NCBI GenBank assembly: GCA_947175005.1
Contig: CAMWLD010000063.1
Span: forward strand, 1-9,438
Direction: 5' to 3'
Origin: an uncultured Ruminococcus sp.
GTDB taxonomy: Bacteria; Bacillota; Clostridia; Oscillospirales; Ruminococcaceae
DNA length: 9,438 nucleotides
Shown here: positions 1 to 5,799 of the stretch, in pieces
How positions within the stretch are numbered: the stretch's first letter is position 1
Layout: every line of letters starts with the position of its first letter
Made by a program: the position numbers and the translations under genes
Notes under the pieces: model-generated
What the model was told of the DNA's origin: nothing
Databases searched by the model: none
What the model saw: the letters and a program-made list of their open reading frames with translations, nothing else

Positions 1-45
1 CCGTCCCCGCCAAAGGCTCCGCCCTTGGAACCCGAGTGGAGGTGA
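1..45 (+). CDS. Possible C-terminal tail of an upstream gene (partial)
   Basis: Frame 1 is open from the left edge and stops at TGA 43-45, giving the tail PSPPKAPPLEPEWR. It would be the end of an upstream gene, but 14 residues are too few to identify a family. The same bases also read openly in frame 3, continuous with the carboxypeptidase frame, so the tail could be a shadow. If it is real, its TGA overlaps a GTG at 42-44 in the frame of the next gene, a four-base GTGA junction typical of coupled genes. Low certainty. Confidence 0.25.
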   Translation, partial: PSPPKAPPLEPEWR

Positions 46-134
46 CGCTTGTCGTTACCGGTGCGCTTGGAATGCTTTTGGCTGTCTTATTCATTTACAG
101 CCGCTTTTCGGCATATATAATATTGGGTGATAAT

Positions 135-1304
135 ATGTCGGGAAAATTTATAATAAAACGTTTGGTCGCTGTGATAACGGCGTTTGCGGTGAGCATGCTG
201 TTCACGGCGGCGTCATCGGCAAATACGTCCCAAAAGGACAAGAATCGGGAATACAAGGCAAGCTATGTACTCATGGAGGCTTCCACAGGCTCGGTGATAC
301 GCAGTCATGAGGGAAATGCGCTCGTTAACATGGGCAGCTTCAACAAGCTTATGGTAGTGCTTTTGGCTGCCGAGGCGGTGGAGAGAGGCGAAATGTCCTT
401 CGACACTGTGATAACCGCCAGCGAAAACGCCAACTCCAAGCAGGGGGCGCAGATATGGCTCATGCCCGGTGAAAAAATGACCTTGGGCGATCTTCTGAAA
501 GCCATTATCATAGGCAATGCCAACGATGCCTGCTGCGCTGTGGGAGAGGCTTTGGGCGGCAGCGAGGCGGGCTGCACGGAGCTGATGAACAAACGCGCAA
601 GTGAGCTTATGATGAATGACACGGTCTTTACCGAATGCACGGGTTACTATGACGACCAAAACCAGCACACCACCGCTTTTGACGGCGCAAGGCTGCTTTG
701 CAGGCTGTCAGAGTTCGATTTTTTAACGGAGCTGTTCACAACAAGGCTTGATGAACTGAAGGACGGTGGCGTACAGCTGGTGACTTCCAATCCCATGGGG
801 CATAATTACAAGGGTTCTGTAGGGTTCAAATGCGGTACAGGCCCCGGTTCGGGATATTTTGCCGCAGAGGGGGCTATGCGGGATGGGGTCACTTATATAT
901 GCTGCGTGATGGACTGCAGGGATGAGGATACGGCTCTTGCTTTGGCAAAAGAGCTGCTGGGTATTGCTTTTGAGGGGTACACTCTTGTTACTCCCGAGCT
1001 GCCCGAGAAAATGCCCGATAAAATAAAGGTAAAACAGGGCGTTAAGCCCGAGGCAAGGCTTTCCGTGGAGGCTCCCGGGGCGCTGTTAGTGCCCAAGGGC
1101 AGCGGAGATAACATAAAGGCGGAGATCTATCTGCCCTCATACATTTATGCCCCTCTCAAAAGGGGTGACAAGGCGGGGGAAATGCGGTATTATTTAGGCG
1201 ACAGGCTGCTTAAAAGCTGCAATATCAACTCGGCGGATGATATTGAGACAAAAAATATCAAAAATGTATTGTGGAAATTAATGAAATCTCTTGTAGAATT
1301 TTAG
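135..1304 (+). CDS. D-alanyl-D-alanine carboxypeptidase homologue (peptidase S11, DacA/DacB/DacF-like)
   Basis: Secreted penicillin-binding-protein-type carboxypeptidase that would trim the terminal D-Ala from peptidoglycan stem peptides outside the membrane. With the ATG start it is 389 aa, normal for the family. A signal peptide is clear: basic residues K4, K8 and R9, a hydrophobic core about 10-25, and a likely cleavage near SSA at 29. Motif 1 is intact as S68-F-N-K71. Motif 2, normally S-x-N, reads N128-A-N130 in the context GNANDA. Motif 3, normally K-T-G, reads K232-C-G followed at the usual distance by GY. The C-terminal beta domain is followed by an amphipathic tail rich in K, L, V and F, as used by PBP5-like enzymes for membrane association. 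The start is chosen because it gives a clean signal peptide behind GGGTGA (125-130). The frame stays open upstream with a second hydrophobic segment, so a GTG start near 36 or 42 cannot be excluded. Family is sure; activity is less so because two motifs differ. Confidence 0.85.
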   Translation: MSGKFIIKRLVAVITAFAVSMLFTAASSANTSQKDKNREYKASYVLMEASTGSVIRSHEGNALVNMGSFNKLMVVLLAAEAVERGEMSFDTVITASENANSKQGAQIWLMPGEKMTLGDLLKAIIIGNANDACCAVGEALGGSEAGCTELMNKRASELMMNDTVFTECTGYYDDQNQHTTAFDGARLLCRLSEFDFLTELFTTRLDELKDGGVQLVTSNPMGHNYKGSVGFKCGTGPGSGYFAAEGAMRDGVTYICCVMDCRDEDTALALAKELLGIAFEGYTLVTPELPEKMPDKIKVKQGVKPEARLSVEAPGALLVPKGSGDNIKAEIYLPSYIYAPLKRGDKAGEMRYYLGDRLLKSCNINSADDIETKNIKNVLWKLMKSLVEF

Positions 1305-1323
1305 TTAAAGTGACTAATTTTTT
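1301..1323 (+). terminator. Weak possible terminator after the carboxypeptidase gene
   Basis: TTAGT and ACTAA (1313-1317) form a five-base stem with a seven-base loop, followed directly by TTTTTT. The stem overlaps the stop codon and is AT-rich, so it would be weak. Its right arm also overlaps the candidate -35 box of the pgi promoter. Confidence 0.3.
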
Positions 1324-1338
1324 GAGAAAAGTTATAAT
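1310..1338 (+). promoter_or_regulatory. Candidate SigA-type promoter upstream of pgi (distal)
   Basis: GTGACT (1310-1315, four of six consensus bases) and a perfect TATAAT (1333-1338) are separated by 17 bp. The site lies about 180 bp before the pgi start, so it would give a long leader that includes the inverted repeat just downstream. Confidence 0.45.
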
Positions 1339-1339
1339 G

Positions 1340-1367
1340 TTTGGAAAAAATCTTGCAAATTTCCAAA
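1340..1367. repeat. Inverted repeat TTTGGAAA-N12-TTTCCAAA (possible operator)
   Basis: Two perfect 8-bp arms (1340-1347 and 1360-1367) flank a 12-bp centre. It starts one base after the TATAAT of the distal promoter and covers the -35 of the proximal candidate. That placement suits a repressor operator, or a weak RNA hairpin in the leader. There is no direct evidence for a cognate regulator. Confidence 0.4.
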
Positions 1368-1381
1368 AAATATTGTATCAT
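1353..1381 (+). promoter_or_regulatory. Candidate proximal promoter upstream of pgi
   Basis: TTGCAA (1353-1358, four of six) and TATCAT (1376-1381, five of six) are 17 bp apart. It is weaker by consensus than many housekeeping promoters, and AT-richness raises the chance of a false match. Confidence 0.35.
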
Positions 1382-1504
1382 ATAAATAAGGCATATTTTT
1401 TATAGGGACGAAAATGTATAAAATAATCCGTTAAAAGGATTTACACGGTGCCGTAAGGTGCATGAATGCGAGGCATATGAAAATGCGCAGTGCGGGGCTG
1501 TTTC

Positions 1505-1511
1505 AAGGAGG
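1505..1511 (+). promoter_or_regulatory. Ribosome binding site of pgi
   Basis: AAGGAGG lies eight bases before the ATG at 1520. It fixes that start over an in-frame upstream start at 1490, which would translate through the ribosome site itself. Confidence 0.85.
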
Positions 1512-1519
1512 ATAAAATT

Positions 1520-2860
1520 ATGTCATATCTGAAGCTTAACACCAAATATCTGGAGGGCTTTGTGAGCGCCGAGGAAATGGAAAACATCAAGCCCCAGGCG
1601 GAGCTTGCGGCAAAGACGCTGAGCGAGCGCACAGGTGCGGGAAATGATTTTCTCGGCTGGATCGACCTGCCTGTGGATTACGACAAGGATGAATTTGCAC
1701 GGATAAAGGCGGCTGCCGAGAAGATCCGTAATAATTCGGAAGTTCTTATCGTTATCGGAATCGGCGGCTCGTATCTTGGGGCAAGGGCGGCTATTGAGCT
1801 GATGAAGTCCCCGTTGTACAATAATCTTAAAAAGGACACCCCCGATATTTATTATGTGGGCAACAGCATTTCTCCCACTTACCTTAATGAGATAATCTCT
1901 TTGGTAGAGGGTCGGGATTTTTCCGTGAATGTTATATCCAAATCGGGCACTACAACCGAGCCTGCGCTGGCTTTCAGGGTATTCAGGGAGCTTGCCGAAA
2001 AGAGATACGGCAAGGACGGCGCAAGGGAACGTATTTTTGCCACCACCGACAAGGCGAGAGGCACTTTGAAGGAGCTTAGCGACAAAGAGGGCTACGAGAC
2101 CTTTGTTATTGCCGATGATGTAGGCGGCAGATATTCCGTACTTACGGCTGTGGGGCTGCTTCCCATTGCTGTGGCGGGCTGCGATATTGACGCTGTTATG
2201 GCGGGGGCTGCCAAGGCAAGAGAAGAGCTGGCAGCGGATTTTGACAATAACGACTGCTACAAATATGCGGCTATCCGCAACATTCTTGCAAGAAAGGGCA
2301 AAAGTGTGGAGATACTTGTTTCCTACGACCCTTGCTTTGCAATGATGGCGGAGTGGTTCAAGCAGCTGTTCGGCGAGAGCGAGGGTAAGGACAACAGGGG
2401 GATTTATCCCTCATCCTGCATATTCTCCACCGATCTGCATTCCATGGGGCAGTTCATTCAGGACGGTTCAAGGGTAATGTTTGAGACAGTGGTCGACATT
2501 AAGAAGCCTAAGAAGGATTTCTTCCTGGAAAATGATGAGGCTAATCTGGACGGGCTTAATTTCCTTACCAATCAGAATATGTCCGTGGTGAACCGCAGGG
2601 CATTTGAGGGCACTGTGCTGGCTCACACCGAGGGCGGTGTTCCGAATATGGTTCTGGAGCTTGAGGACACAAGCGAGGCGGCTTTCGGATATATGGTATA
2701 TTTCTTTGAGAAGGCCTGCGCCGTAAGCGGCTATATGCTGGGGATAAATCCCTTTAATCAGCCCGGCGTGGAGAGCTACAAGAAGAATATGTTTGCTCTG
2801 CTGGGCAAGCCCGGCTATGAGGACAGAAAGTCCGAGCTTGAAAAGAAGCTTGGCAGATAA
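1520..2860 (+). CDS. pgi: Glucose-6-phosphate isomerase
   Basis: Cytoplasmic enzyme interconverting glucose 6-phosphate and fructose 6-phosphate, at the entry of glycolysis and in gluconeogenesis. The protein is 446 aa, the shorter form typical of Firmicutes. Visible landmarks in order are the sugar-phosphate-binding loop [11 protein letters not shown] (from 80), [10 protein letters not shown] (from 140), the catalytic-region GESEGKDN with Glu286, DLHSMGQ with His307, and the C-terminal family signature [12 protein letters not shown] with Lys421. All expected catalytic residues (Glu, His, Lys) are therefore present. The gene seems to stand alone: it has candidate promoters upstream and 181 bp before the next gene, which has its own candidate promoter. 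No frameshift or truncation is visible. Confidence 0.97.
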   Translation: MSYLKLNTKYLEGFVSAEEMENIKPQAELAAKTLSERTGAGNDFLGWIDLPVDYDKDEFARIKAAAEKIRNNSEVLIVIGIGGSYLGARAAIELMKSPLYNNLKKDTPDIYYVGNSISPTYLNEIISLVEGRDFSVNVISKSGTTTEPALAFRVFRELAEKRYGKDGARERIFATTDKARGTLKELSDKEGYETFVIADDVGGRYSVLTAVGLLPIAVAGCDIDAVMAGAAKAREELAADFDNNDCYKYAAIRNILARKGKSVEILVSYDPCFAMMAEWFKQLFGESEGKDNRGIYPSSCIFSTDLHSMGQFIQDGSRVMFETVVDIKKPKKDFFLENDEANLDGLNFLTNQNMSVVNRRAFEGTVLAHTEGGVPNMVLELEDTSEAAFGYMVYFFEKACAVSGYMLGINPFNQPGVESYKKNMFALLGKPGYEDRKSELEKKLGR

Positions 2861-2895
2861 TGAACCTTTTCCCGATGGGGGACAGGCTTTAATGG

Positions 2896-2917
2896 AAACG
2901 TTTTAATGACCGTTTTT
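2896..2917 (+). terminator. Weak possible terminator after pgi
   Basis: AAACG (2896-2900) and CGTTT (2911-2915) form a short stem with a ten-base loop that runs into further T residues. Five pairs is marginal. No stronger terminator is visible in this gap, so some read-through into the next gene is likely. Confidence 0.25.
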
Positions 2918-2986
2918 CGAAGGGGCTGTTTCCCGGGGTTAAGATATAGCATTTGCGTTTGTCGGCACAGCGGCGCCGATGTACGC

Positions 2987-3009
2987 TTTGCAACCTTTGC
3001 AATTTGCAA
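2987..3009. repeat. Three TTTGCAA heptamers in tandem
   Basis: Perfect copies of TTTGCAA start at 2987, 2996 and 3003, with 2-bp and 0-bp gaps between them. The TTGCAA core is self-complementary. The first copy overlaps the candidate -35 box and the others fill the spacer of the candidate promoter of the P-loop gene, so they could be regulator-binding half sites. A single TTGCAA also sits in the pgi promoter region at 1353. Confidence 0.6.
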
Positions 3010-3015
3010 TAAAAT
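2988..3015 (+). promoter_or_regulatory. Candidate promoter of the small P-loop gene
   Basis: TTGCAA (2988-2993) and TAAAAT (3010-3015, five of six) are separated by 16 bp. The leader would be only about 20 nt before the ATG at 3042. Moderate support only. Confidence 0.4.
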
Positions 3016-3041
3016 TTTGAGCCGCTGAGTAAGGAGTAATT

Positions 3042-3452
3042 ATGGTAAAGATTATTACAGGTAAAAAGGGCTCGGGCAAAACCAAGGTTCTTATTGATAT
3101 GATCAATGCGGCATCAAAAAATACCGACGGCTATGTGGTATGTATTGACAAGAGCGACAAGCTGAGATATGATATTCCCCACAGCGTAAGAATAGTTGAC
3201 ACCGACGTTTCCAGCGTTTATTCCTTTGAGGCTTTCTACGGTCTTATTGCAGGACTGGTTGCGGGCAACTACGATATCAAGGAGATCTTTGTTGACTCCA
3301 TTCTGAAGATCGGCGGCGCTGATTTTGAGGCGCTGGGCGCTCTGCTTGCAAAGGTGGACAAGCTTACCGCTGATGAAGTTCATGTGGTGCTTACGGTTTC
3401 CGCTGACCTTCCCGAGCTTCCCGAGAGTGTGGCAAAGTTTGCGGAGAAGTAA
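3042..3452 (+). CDS. Small P-loop NTPase-like protein of unknown function
   Basis: A 136-aa cytoplasmic protein beginning almost directly with a Walker A loop, G7-K-K-G-S-G-K13-T14. The segment KEIFVDSIL (80-88) has the hydrophobic run ending in Asp85 expected of a Walker B strand. The remainder alternates short strands and helices, with no signal peptide, membrane segment or extra domain. It is too short for a full AAA, RecA or ABC ATPase, so it may be a minimal nucleotide-binding fold. Small proteins of this sort in Clostridia are sometimes labelled PilT-like, but nothing here supports a pilus role. The start is fixed by AAGGAG (3031-3036), five bases before ATG. It sits alone between pgi and the yceD-rpmF promoter, so its neighbours say little about its job. 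Nucleotide binding is well supported; function is unknown. Confidence 0.85.
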   Translation: MVKIITGKKGSGKTKVLIDMINAASKNTDGYVVCIDKSDKLRYDIPHSVRIVDTDVSSVYSFEAFYGLIAGLVAGNYDIKEIFVDSILKIGGADFEALGALLAKVDKLTADEVHVVLTVSADLPELPESVAKFAEK

Positions 3453-3473
3453 AATTTTTGTAAAAAATTTTAC
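3449..3473 (+). terminator. AT-rich 11-bp hairpin at the end of the P-loop gene
   Basis: Perfect 11-base arms (3449-3459 and 3463-3473) flank a three-base loop GTA and overlap the stop codon. The stem is long but almost entirely A-T, and AGGG rather than a T tract follows it. It could be a weak terminator or an RNA 3'-end stabiliser. It ends six bases before the -35 of the next promoter. Confidence 0.4.
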
Positions 3474-3479
3474 AGGGTA

Positions 3480-3508
3480 TTGACATAAGAGTCAAAAAAT
3501 GTTATAAT
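3480..3508 (+). promoter_or_regulatory. Consensus housekeeping promoter of yceD-rpmF
   Basis: TTGACA (3480-3485) and TATAAT (3503-3508) match the SigA consensus perfectly with the ideal 17-bp spacer. TGT directly before the -10 adds an extended -10 element. Transcription would start near 3515, giving a leader of about 27 nt. Such strength fits a gene pair that feeds ribosome assembly. Confidence 0.93.
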
Positions 3509-3541
3509 TTAATCTGCTTATTGTATTTGCAGGAGTGTATT

Positions 3542-4000
3542 ATGGTTATTGATGTACGGCGGCTTTTTGAAAATCCCGGGGAAAAGCTGGATATTGACGG
3601 CGAGATCTCACGGGGGAGGCTGGAGGAAATTTCCGGCTACGAGTTCCTGCCTCCTGTGGAGGTAAAGGGGACGGCAGAAAGCAGAGCCGGGATAGTTACT
3701 ATGCGCTATACTGTGAATGCACGGCTGAATGCCGAATGCGGCAGGTGTCTCGGTAGGTTCATAAAGGATTTTTCCTTTGAATTTGAACATATTATCGTGC
3801 GTGAGCTTTACGGCGAGGACACGGGCGATTATGTGGTCGCTGTAGGCGATAAGGTGGACCTGGACGAGCTTGGAATTTCCGATCTGCTGCCCGAAATGCC
3901 GTCAAAGCTGCTCTGCAAGGAGGACTGCAAAGGACTTTGTCCCAAATGCGGCGCAGATTTAAATGAATCCGACTGCGGCTGTGAAAGGCTCGACAGTTAA
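3542..4000 (+). CDS. yceD: YceD/DUF177 family protein, 23S rRNA accumulation protein
   Basis: A 152-aa DUF177 protein. The family is linked to 23S rRNA accumulation, and its gene precedes rpmF in very many bacteria, as here. Cys66 and Cys69 lie in CGRCLGRF in the middle. The C-terminus has the characteristic cysteine-rich segment C125, C129, C133, C136, C145, C147 within LCKEDCKGLCPKCGADL and what follows, suggesting a metal site. The start is ATG because AGGAG (3531-3535) lies six bases before it; a TTG at 3521 would place the ribosome site inside the gene. It is the first gene of the operon, with rpmF 23 bp downstream. Confidence 0.93.
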   Translation: MVIDVRRLFENPGEKLDIDGEISRGRLEEISGYEFLPPVEVKGTAESRAGIVTMRYTVNARLNAECGRCLGRFIKDFSFEFEHIIVRELYGEDTGDYVVAVGDKVDLDELGISDLLPEMPSKLLCKEDCKGLCPKCGADLNESDCGCERLDS

Positions 4001-4023
4001 TTTTGGTAAGGAGGTGCTGAATA

Positions 4024-4206
4024 ATGGCAGTACCAAAGAGAAAAGTCTCCAAAGCAAGACGTGACAAGAGGCGCAGCGCTGTATGGAAGCTGGACGCCCC
4101 CGCTCTTTCCAGATGCTCTCACTGCGGCGAGCTTACCGCTCCTCATAAGGTTTGCAAGAACTGCGGTTACTACAAGGGCGTCGAGGTAATCAAGAAAGAA
4201 GCGTAA
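4024..4206 (+). CDS. rpmF: 50S ribosomal protein L32, zinc-ribbon form
   Basis: A 60-aa large-subunit ribosomal protein, beginning with the hallmark MAVPKRKVSKARRDKRRS. All four zinc-ribbon cysteines are present: C31, C34, C44 and C47. This is therefore the zinc-binding version rather than the cysteine-free paralogue some bacteria make under zinc starvation. A very strong ribosome site AAGGAGGTG (4008-4016) lies seven bases before ATG. It is co-transcribed with yceD from the consensus promoter and closed by the intrinsic terminator at 4327-4360. Confidence 0.98.
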   Translation: MAVPKRKVSKARRDKRRSAVWKLDAPALSRCSHCGELTAPHKVCKNCGYYKGVEVIKKEA

Positions 4207-4247
4207 GTGCTGATTTTAAGGGCGTGTTGTCTTGCGGTGTATGTTAA

Positions 4248-4271
4248 TGTGCATTAGTTTACTAATGCACA
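4248..4271. repeat. Perfect 24-bp palindrome after rpmF
   Basis: TGTGCATTAGT and its exact complement ACTAATGCACA (4261-4271) surround a TT centre. As DNA it has the look of a dimeric regulator's operator. As RNA it would form an 11-bp hairpin, but no T tract follows, so it is not a standard terminator. Outer bases TGCGG (4233-4237) and CCGCA (4275-4279) could extend the fold with an uneven internal loop. Confidence 0.7.
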
Positions 4272-4288
4272 AGTCCGCAGAAATTCAT

Positions 4289-4337
4289 CGCTCTTTAAAG
4301 TAGGACAAGTTTTTATTCTCTACGGGAAAGCAGAGCG
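4289..4337 (+). promoter_or_regulatory. Possible antiterminator helix overlapping the rpmF terminator
   Basis: CGCTCT (4289-4294) is the exact complement of AGAGCG (4332-4337); with one bulged G the pairing can become ATCGCTCT with AGAGC/GAT. This helix uses the left arm of the downstream terminator, so the two structures exclude each other. That is the layout of an attenuator, but six to eight pairs can arise by chance and no ligand-binding fold is recognised. Confidence 0.25.
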
Positions 4338-4360
4338 GATTTTTTCCTCTCTGCTTTTTT
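4327..4360 (+). terminator. Intrinsic terminator of yceD-rpmF
   Basis: AAAGCAGAG (4327-4335) pairs exactly with CTCTGCTTT (4349-4357). A C/T mismatch and three more pairs (GGA with TCC) close a TTTTT loop. The right arm runs into a six-T tract (4355-4360). It separates the ribosomal operon from the DUF512-der cluster. Confidence 0.88.
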
Positions 4361-4407
4361 CGTAAAGGCTTAATGCAAGAACCGCAAGGCAGGGAGGCAA
4401 ATAAACT

Positions 4408-5721
4408 ATGGCTGCAAGAATAAAAGAGGTCGCTGCTCATTCGCCCTGCGCTGCCTGCGGGGTAAGGGCGGGGGACGTGCTTGTATCGGTAAACGGTCAC
4501 AAGATAGCGGACGTTCTCGATTATATGTACTATTCGGCGGAGGCTGAGATAAAGCTGCTGCTTGAACGGGGCAGCGGTCATGTAATGGTGAAGATAGTCA
4601 AAAGCGAGTATGACGATCTGGGGCTTACCTTTGACAGCTTTCTTATGGACAGCAAGCAAAGCTGCCGCAACAAGTGCGTTTTCTGCTTTATTGACCAGAT
4701 GCCCCCGGGAATGCGGGAGACACTTTATTTTAAGGACGATGACGCGCGGCTTTCATTTTTGCAGGGAAATTATGTGACTCTTACCAATTTATCCGATGAG
4801 GACGTGCAGAGGATAATTGATATGAGGCTGGGGGTCAACGTTTCCGTGCACACCACCAACCCCGAGCTGCGGTGCAGAATGATGAACAACCGCTTTGCGG
4901 GAGAGAAGCTGAAATATCTTTATCAAATGGCCGAGGCGGGGCTTTCCATGAACTGCCAGATCGTTGTTTGTCCGGGTCTCAATGACGGTGATGAGCTGCG
5001 GCGGACTCTTACCGATCTTGGAAATTTAATGCCGAATATCAACAGCATTGCCGCCGTGCCTGTGGGGCTGACGGCTTACAGGGAGGGGCTGTACCCTTTG
5101 ACCCTTTTTGACAGCAAGGGGGCGAGGGAGTGCATTGACATAATGGAGGAGTTTCAGAGGGAGTTTTACGAAAAATACGGAACGAGGCTGGTTTTTCCCT
5201 CGGACGAGTTTTATCTCACGGCAGGCAGACCCATTCCGGGTGAAGATTATTACGAGGGCTATCCCCAGTATGAAAACGGCGTGGGTATGCTGCGTTCGCT
5301 GGAGAATGAATTTGATGAGGCTTTGGAAAAGGCGGTCGGGGAGGCATCTGACAGGGAACTGTCGGATAGGGAGCTATCCATTGCGACCGGCGCTTTAGCC
5401 TATGATTTTATAAAGAGCCTCACAAAAAAGGTCACGGACAAGTTTCCGAATATCAAGTGCCATGTTTACAGGATAGAAAACAAATTTTTCGGGGAAACAA
5501 TAACAGTAGCGGGCTTGCTGACCGCAGGCGACATTATGGAGCAGCTGGCGGACAGGCCCCTTGGCAGGGAGCTTTTGCTCACAAGCGCGATGATAAAGCA
5601 TGACAGCGATCTTTTTCTGGACGATCACCGTATATGCGATGTGGAAAAGGCGCTGGGAGTGAAGATAAGATTGACGGAAAATGACGGCGGAGATCTGCTG
5701 AATGCAATTCTGGGCAGGTAA
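4408..5721 (+). CDS. DUF512 family protein: PDZ domain plus radical-SAM-type Fe-S domain
   Basis: A 437-aa protein with three parts. Residues about 1-65 form a PDZ-like domain with HSPCAACGVRAGDVLVSVNG, where the usual alanine-rich stretch contains a CxxC (C14, C17). From about 80 comes an iron-sulphur module with C86-x3-C90-x2-C93 in CRNKCVFCFIDQMPPGMR, the radical-SAM cysteine spacing. The rest is the DUF512 region. The family is widespread in Firmicutes and its gene is commonly found next to der, as here; its substrate is not known to me. AGGGAGG (4391-4397) precedes the ATG by ten bases. No clear promoter is visible between the rpmF terminator and this gene, so expression may rely on read-through or an unseen site. 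An odd SDREL-SDREL duplication lies near residues 315-324. Confidence 0.92.
   Translation: MAARIKEVAAHSPCAACGVRAGDVLVSVNGHKIADVLDYMYYSAEAEIKLLLERGSGHVMVKIVKSEYDDLGLTFDSFLMDSKQSCRNKCVFCFIDQMPPGMRETLYFKDDDARLSFLQGNYVTLTNLSDEDVQRIIDMRLGVNVSVHTTNPELRCRMMNNRFAGEKLKYLYQMAEAGLSMNCQIVVCPGLNDGDELRRTLTDLGNLMPNINSIAAVPVGLTAYREGLYPLTLFDSKGARECIDIMEEFQREFYEKYGTRLVFPSDEFYLTAGRPIPGEDYYEGYPQYENGVGMLRSLENEFDEALEKAVGEASDRELSDRELSIATGALAYDFIKSLTKKVTDKFPNIKCHVYRIENKFFGETITVAGLLTAGDIMEQLADRPLGRELLLTSAMIKHDSDLFLDDHRICDVEKALGVKIRLTENDGGDLLNAILGR
5350..5379. repeat. Two back-to-back hairpins encoding a duplicated SDREL
   Basis: Inside the DUF512 gene, GACAG-GGAA-CTGTC (5350-5363) is followed immediately by GGATAG-GGAG-CTATCC (5364-5379). 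Each arm pair is perfect, and the loops are GGAA (a GNRA-type tetraloop) and GGAG. The same stretch is a degenerate 15-bp tandem repeat that encodes SDREL twice. Confidence 0.7.
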
Positions 5722-5786
5722 TGCGGTCGGTGAGGTTTCCCGAAAAATTCAAATAAATATAGAGTGCAAAGGCAAAAGTTTTATGC

Positions 5787-5791
5787 AGGAG
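5787..5791 (+). promoter_or_regulatory. Ribosome binding site of der
   Basis: AGGAG lies eight bases before ATG 5800 but only two before the in-frame ATG 5794, so 5800 is the better start. It also excludes an upstream in-frame start at 5764. Confidence 0.8.
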
Positions 5792-5799
5792 TGATGATA

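Noticed and set aside
3..134. Cell-wall sorting signal (LPXTG-like) in the frame VPAKGSALG followed by a hydrophobic stretch
   Set aside because: The pentapeptide is not LPXTG, and the frame runs straight into the carboxypeptidase signal peptide without a stop or a terminal basic tail.
213..668. Long reading frames on the minus strand within the carboxypeptidase gene
   Set aside because: They lie opposite a confidently identified gene and have no recognisable product or ribosome site; they are shadows of its codon use.
1490..1519. Upstream start extending pgi by ten residues
   Set aside because: The extension translates through the AAGGAGG ribosome site, and the family's N-terminus matches the start at 1520.
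4207..4407. Known riboswitch or T-box in the leader of the DUF512 gene
   Set aside because: I see no conserved core of a known class, only generic inverted repeats; only an attenuator-like pairing is reported, at low confidence.
4285..4659. A 124-aa minus-strand reading frame across the rpmF terminator and the DUF512 start
   Set aside because: It reads through a strong terminator hairpin and the PDZ-coding region of a real gene, and its protein shows no family features.
5764..5799. Longer Der start (12 extra residues)
   Set aside because: The ribosome site lies inside this extension, and Der proteins normally begin just before the first G1 motif, as with the start at 5800.
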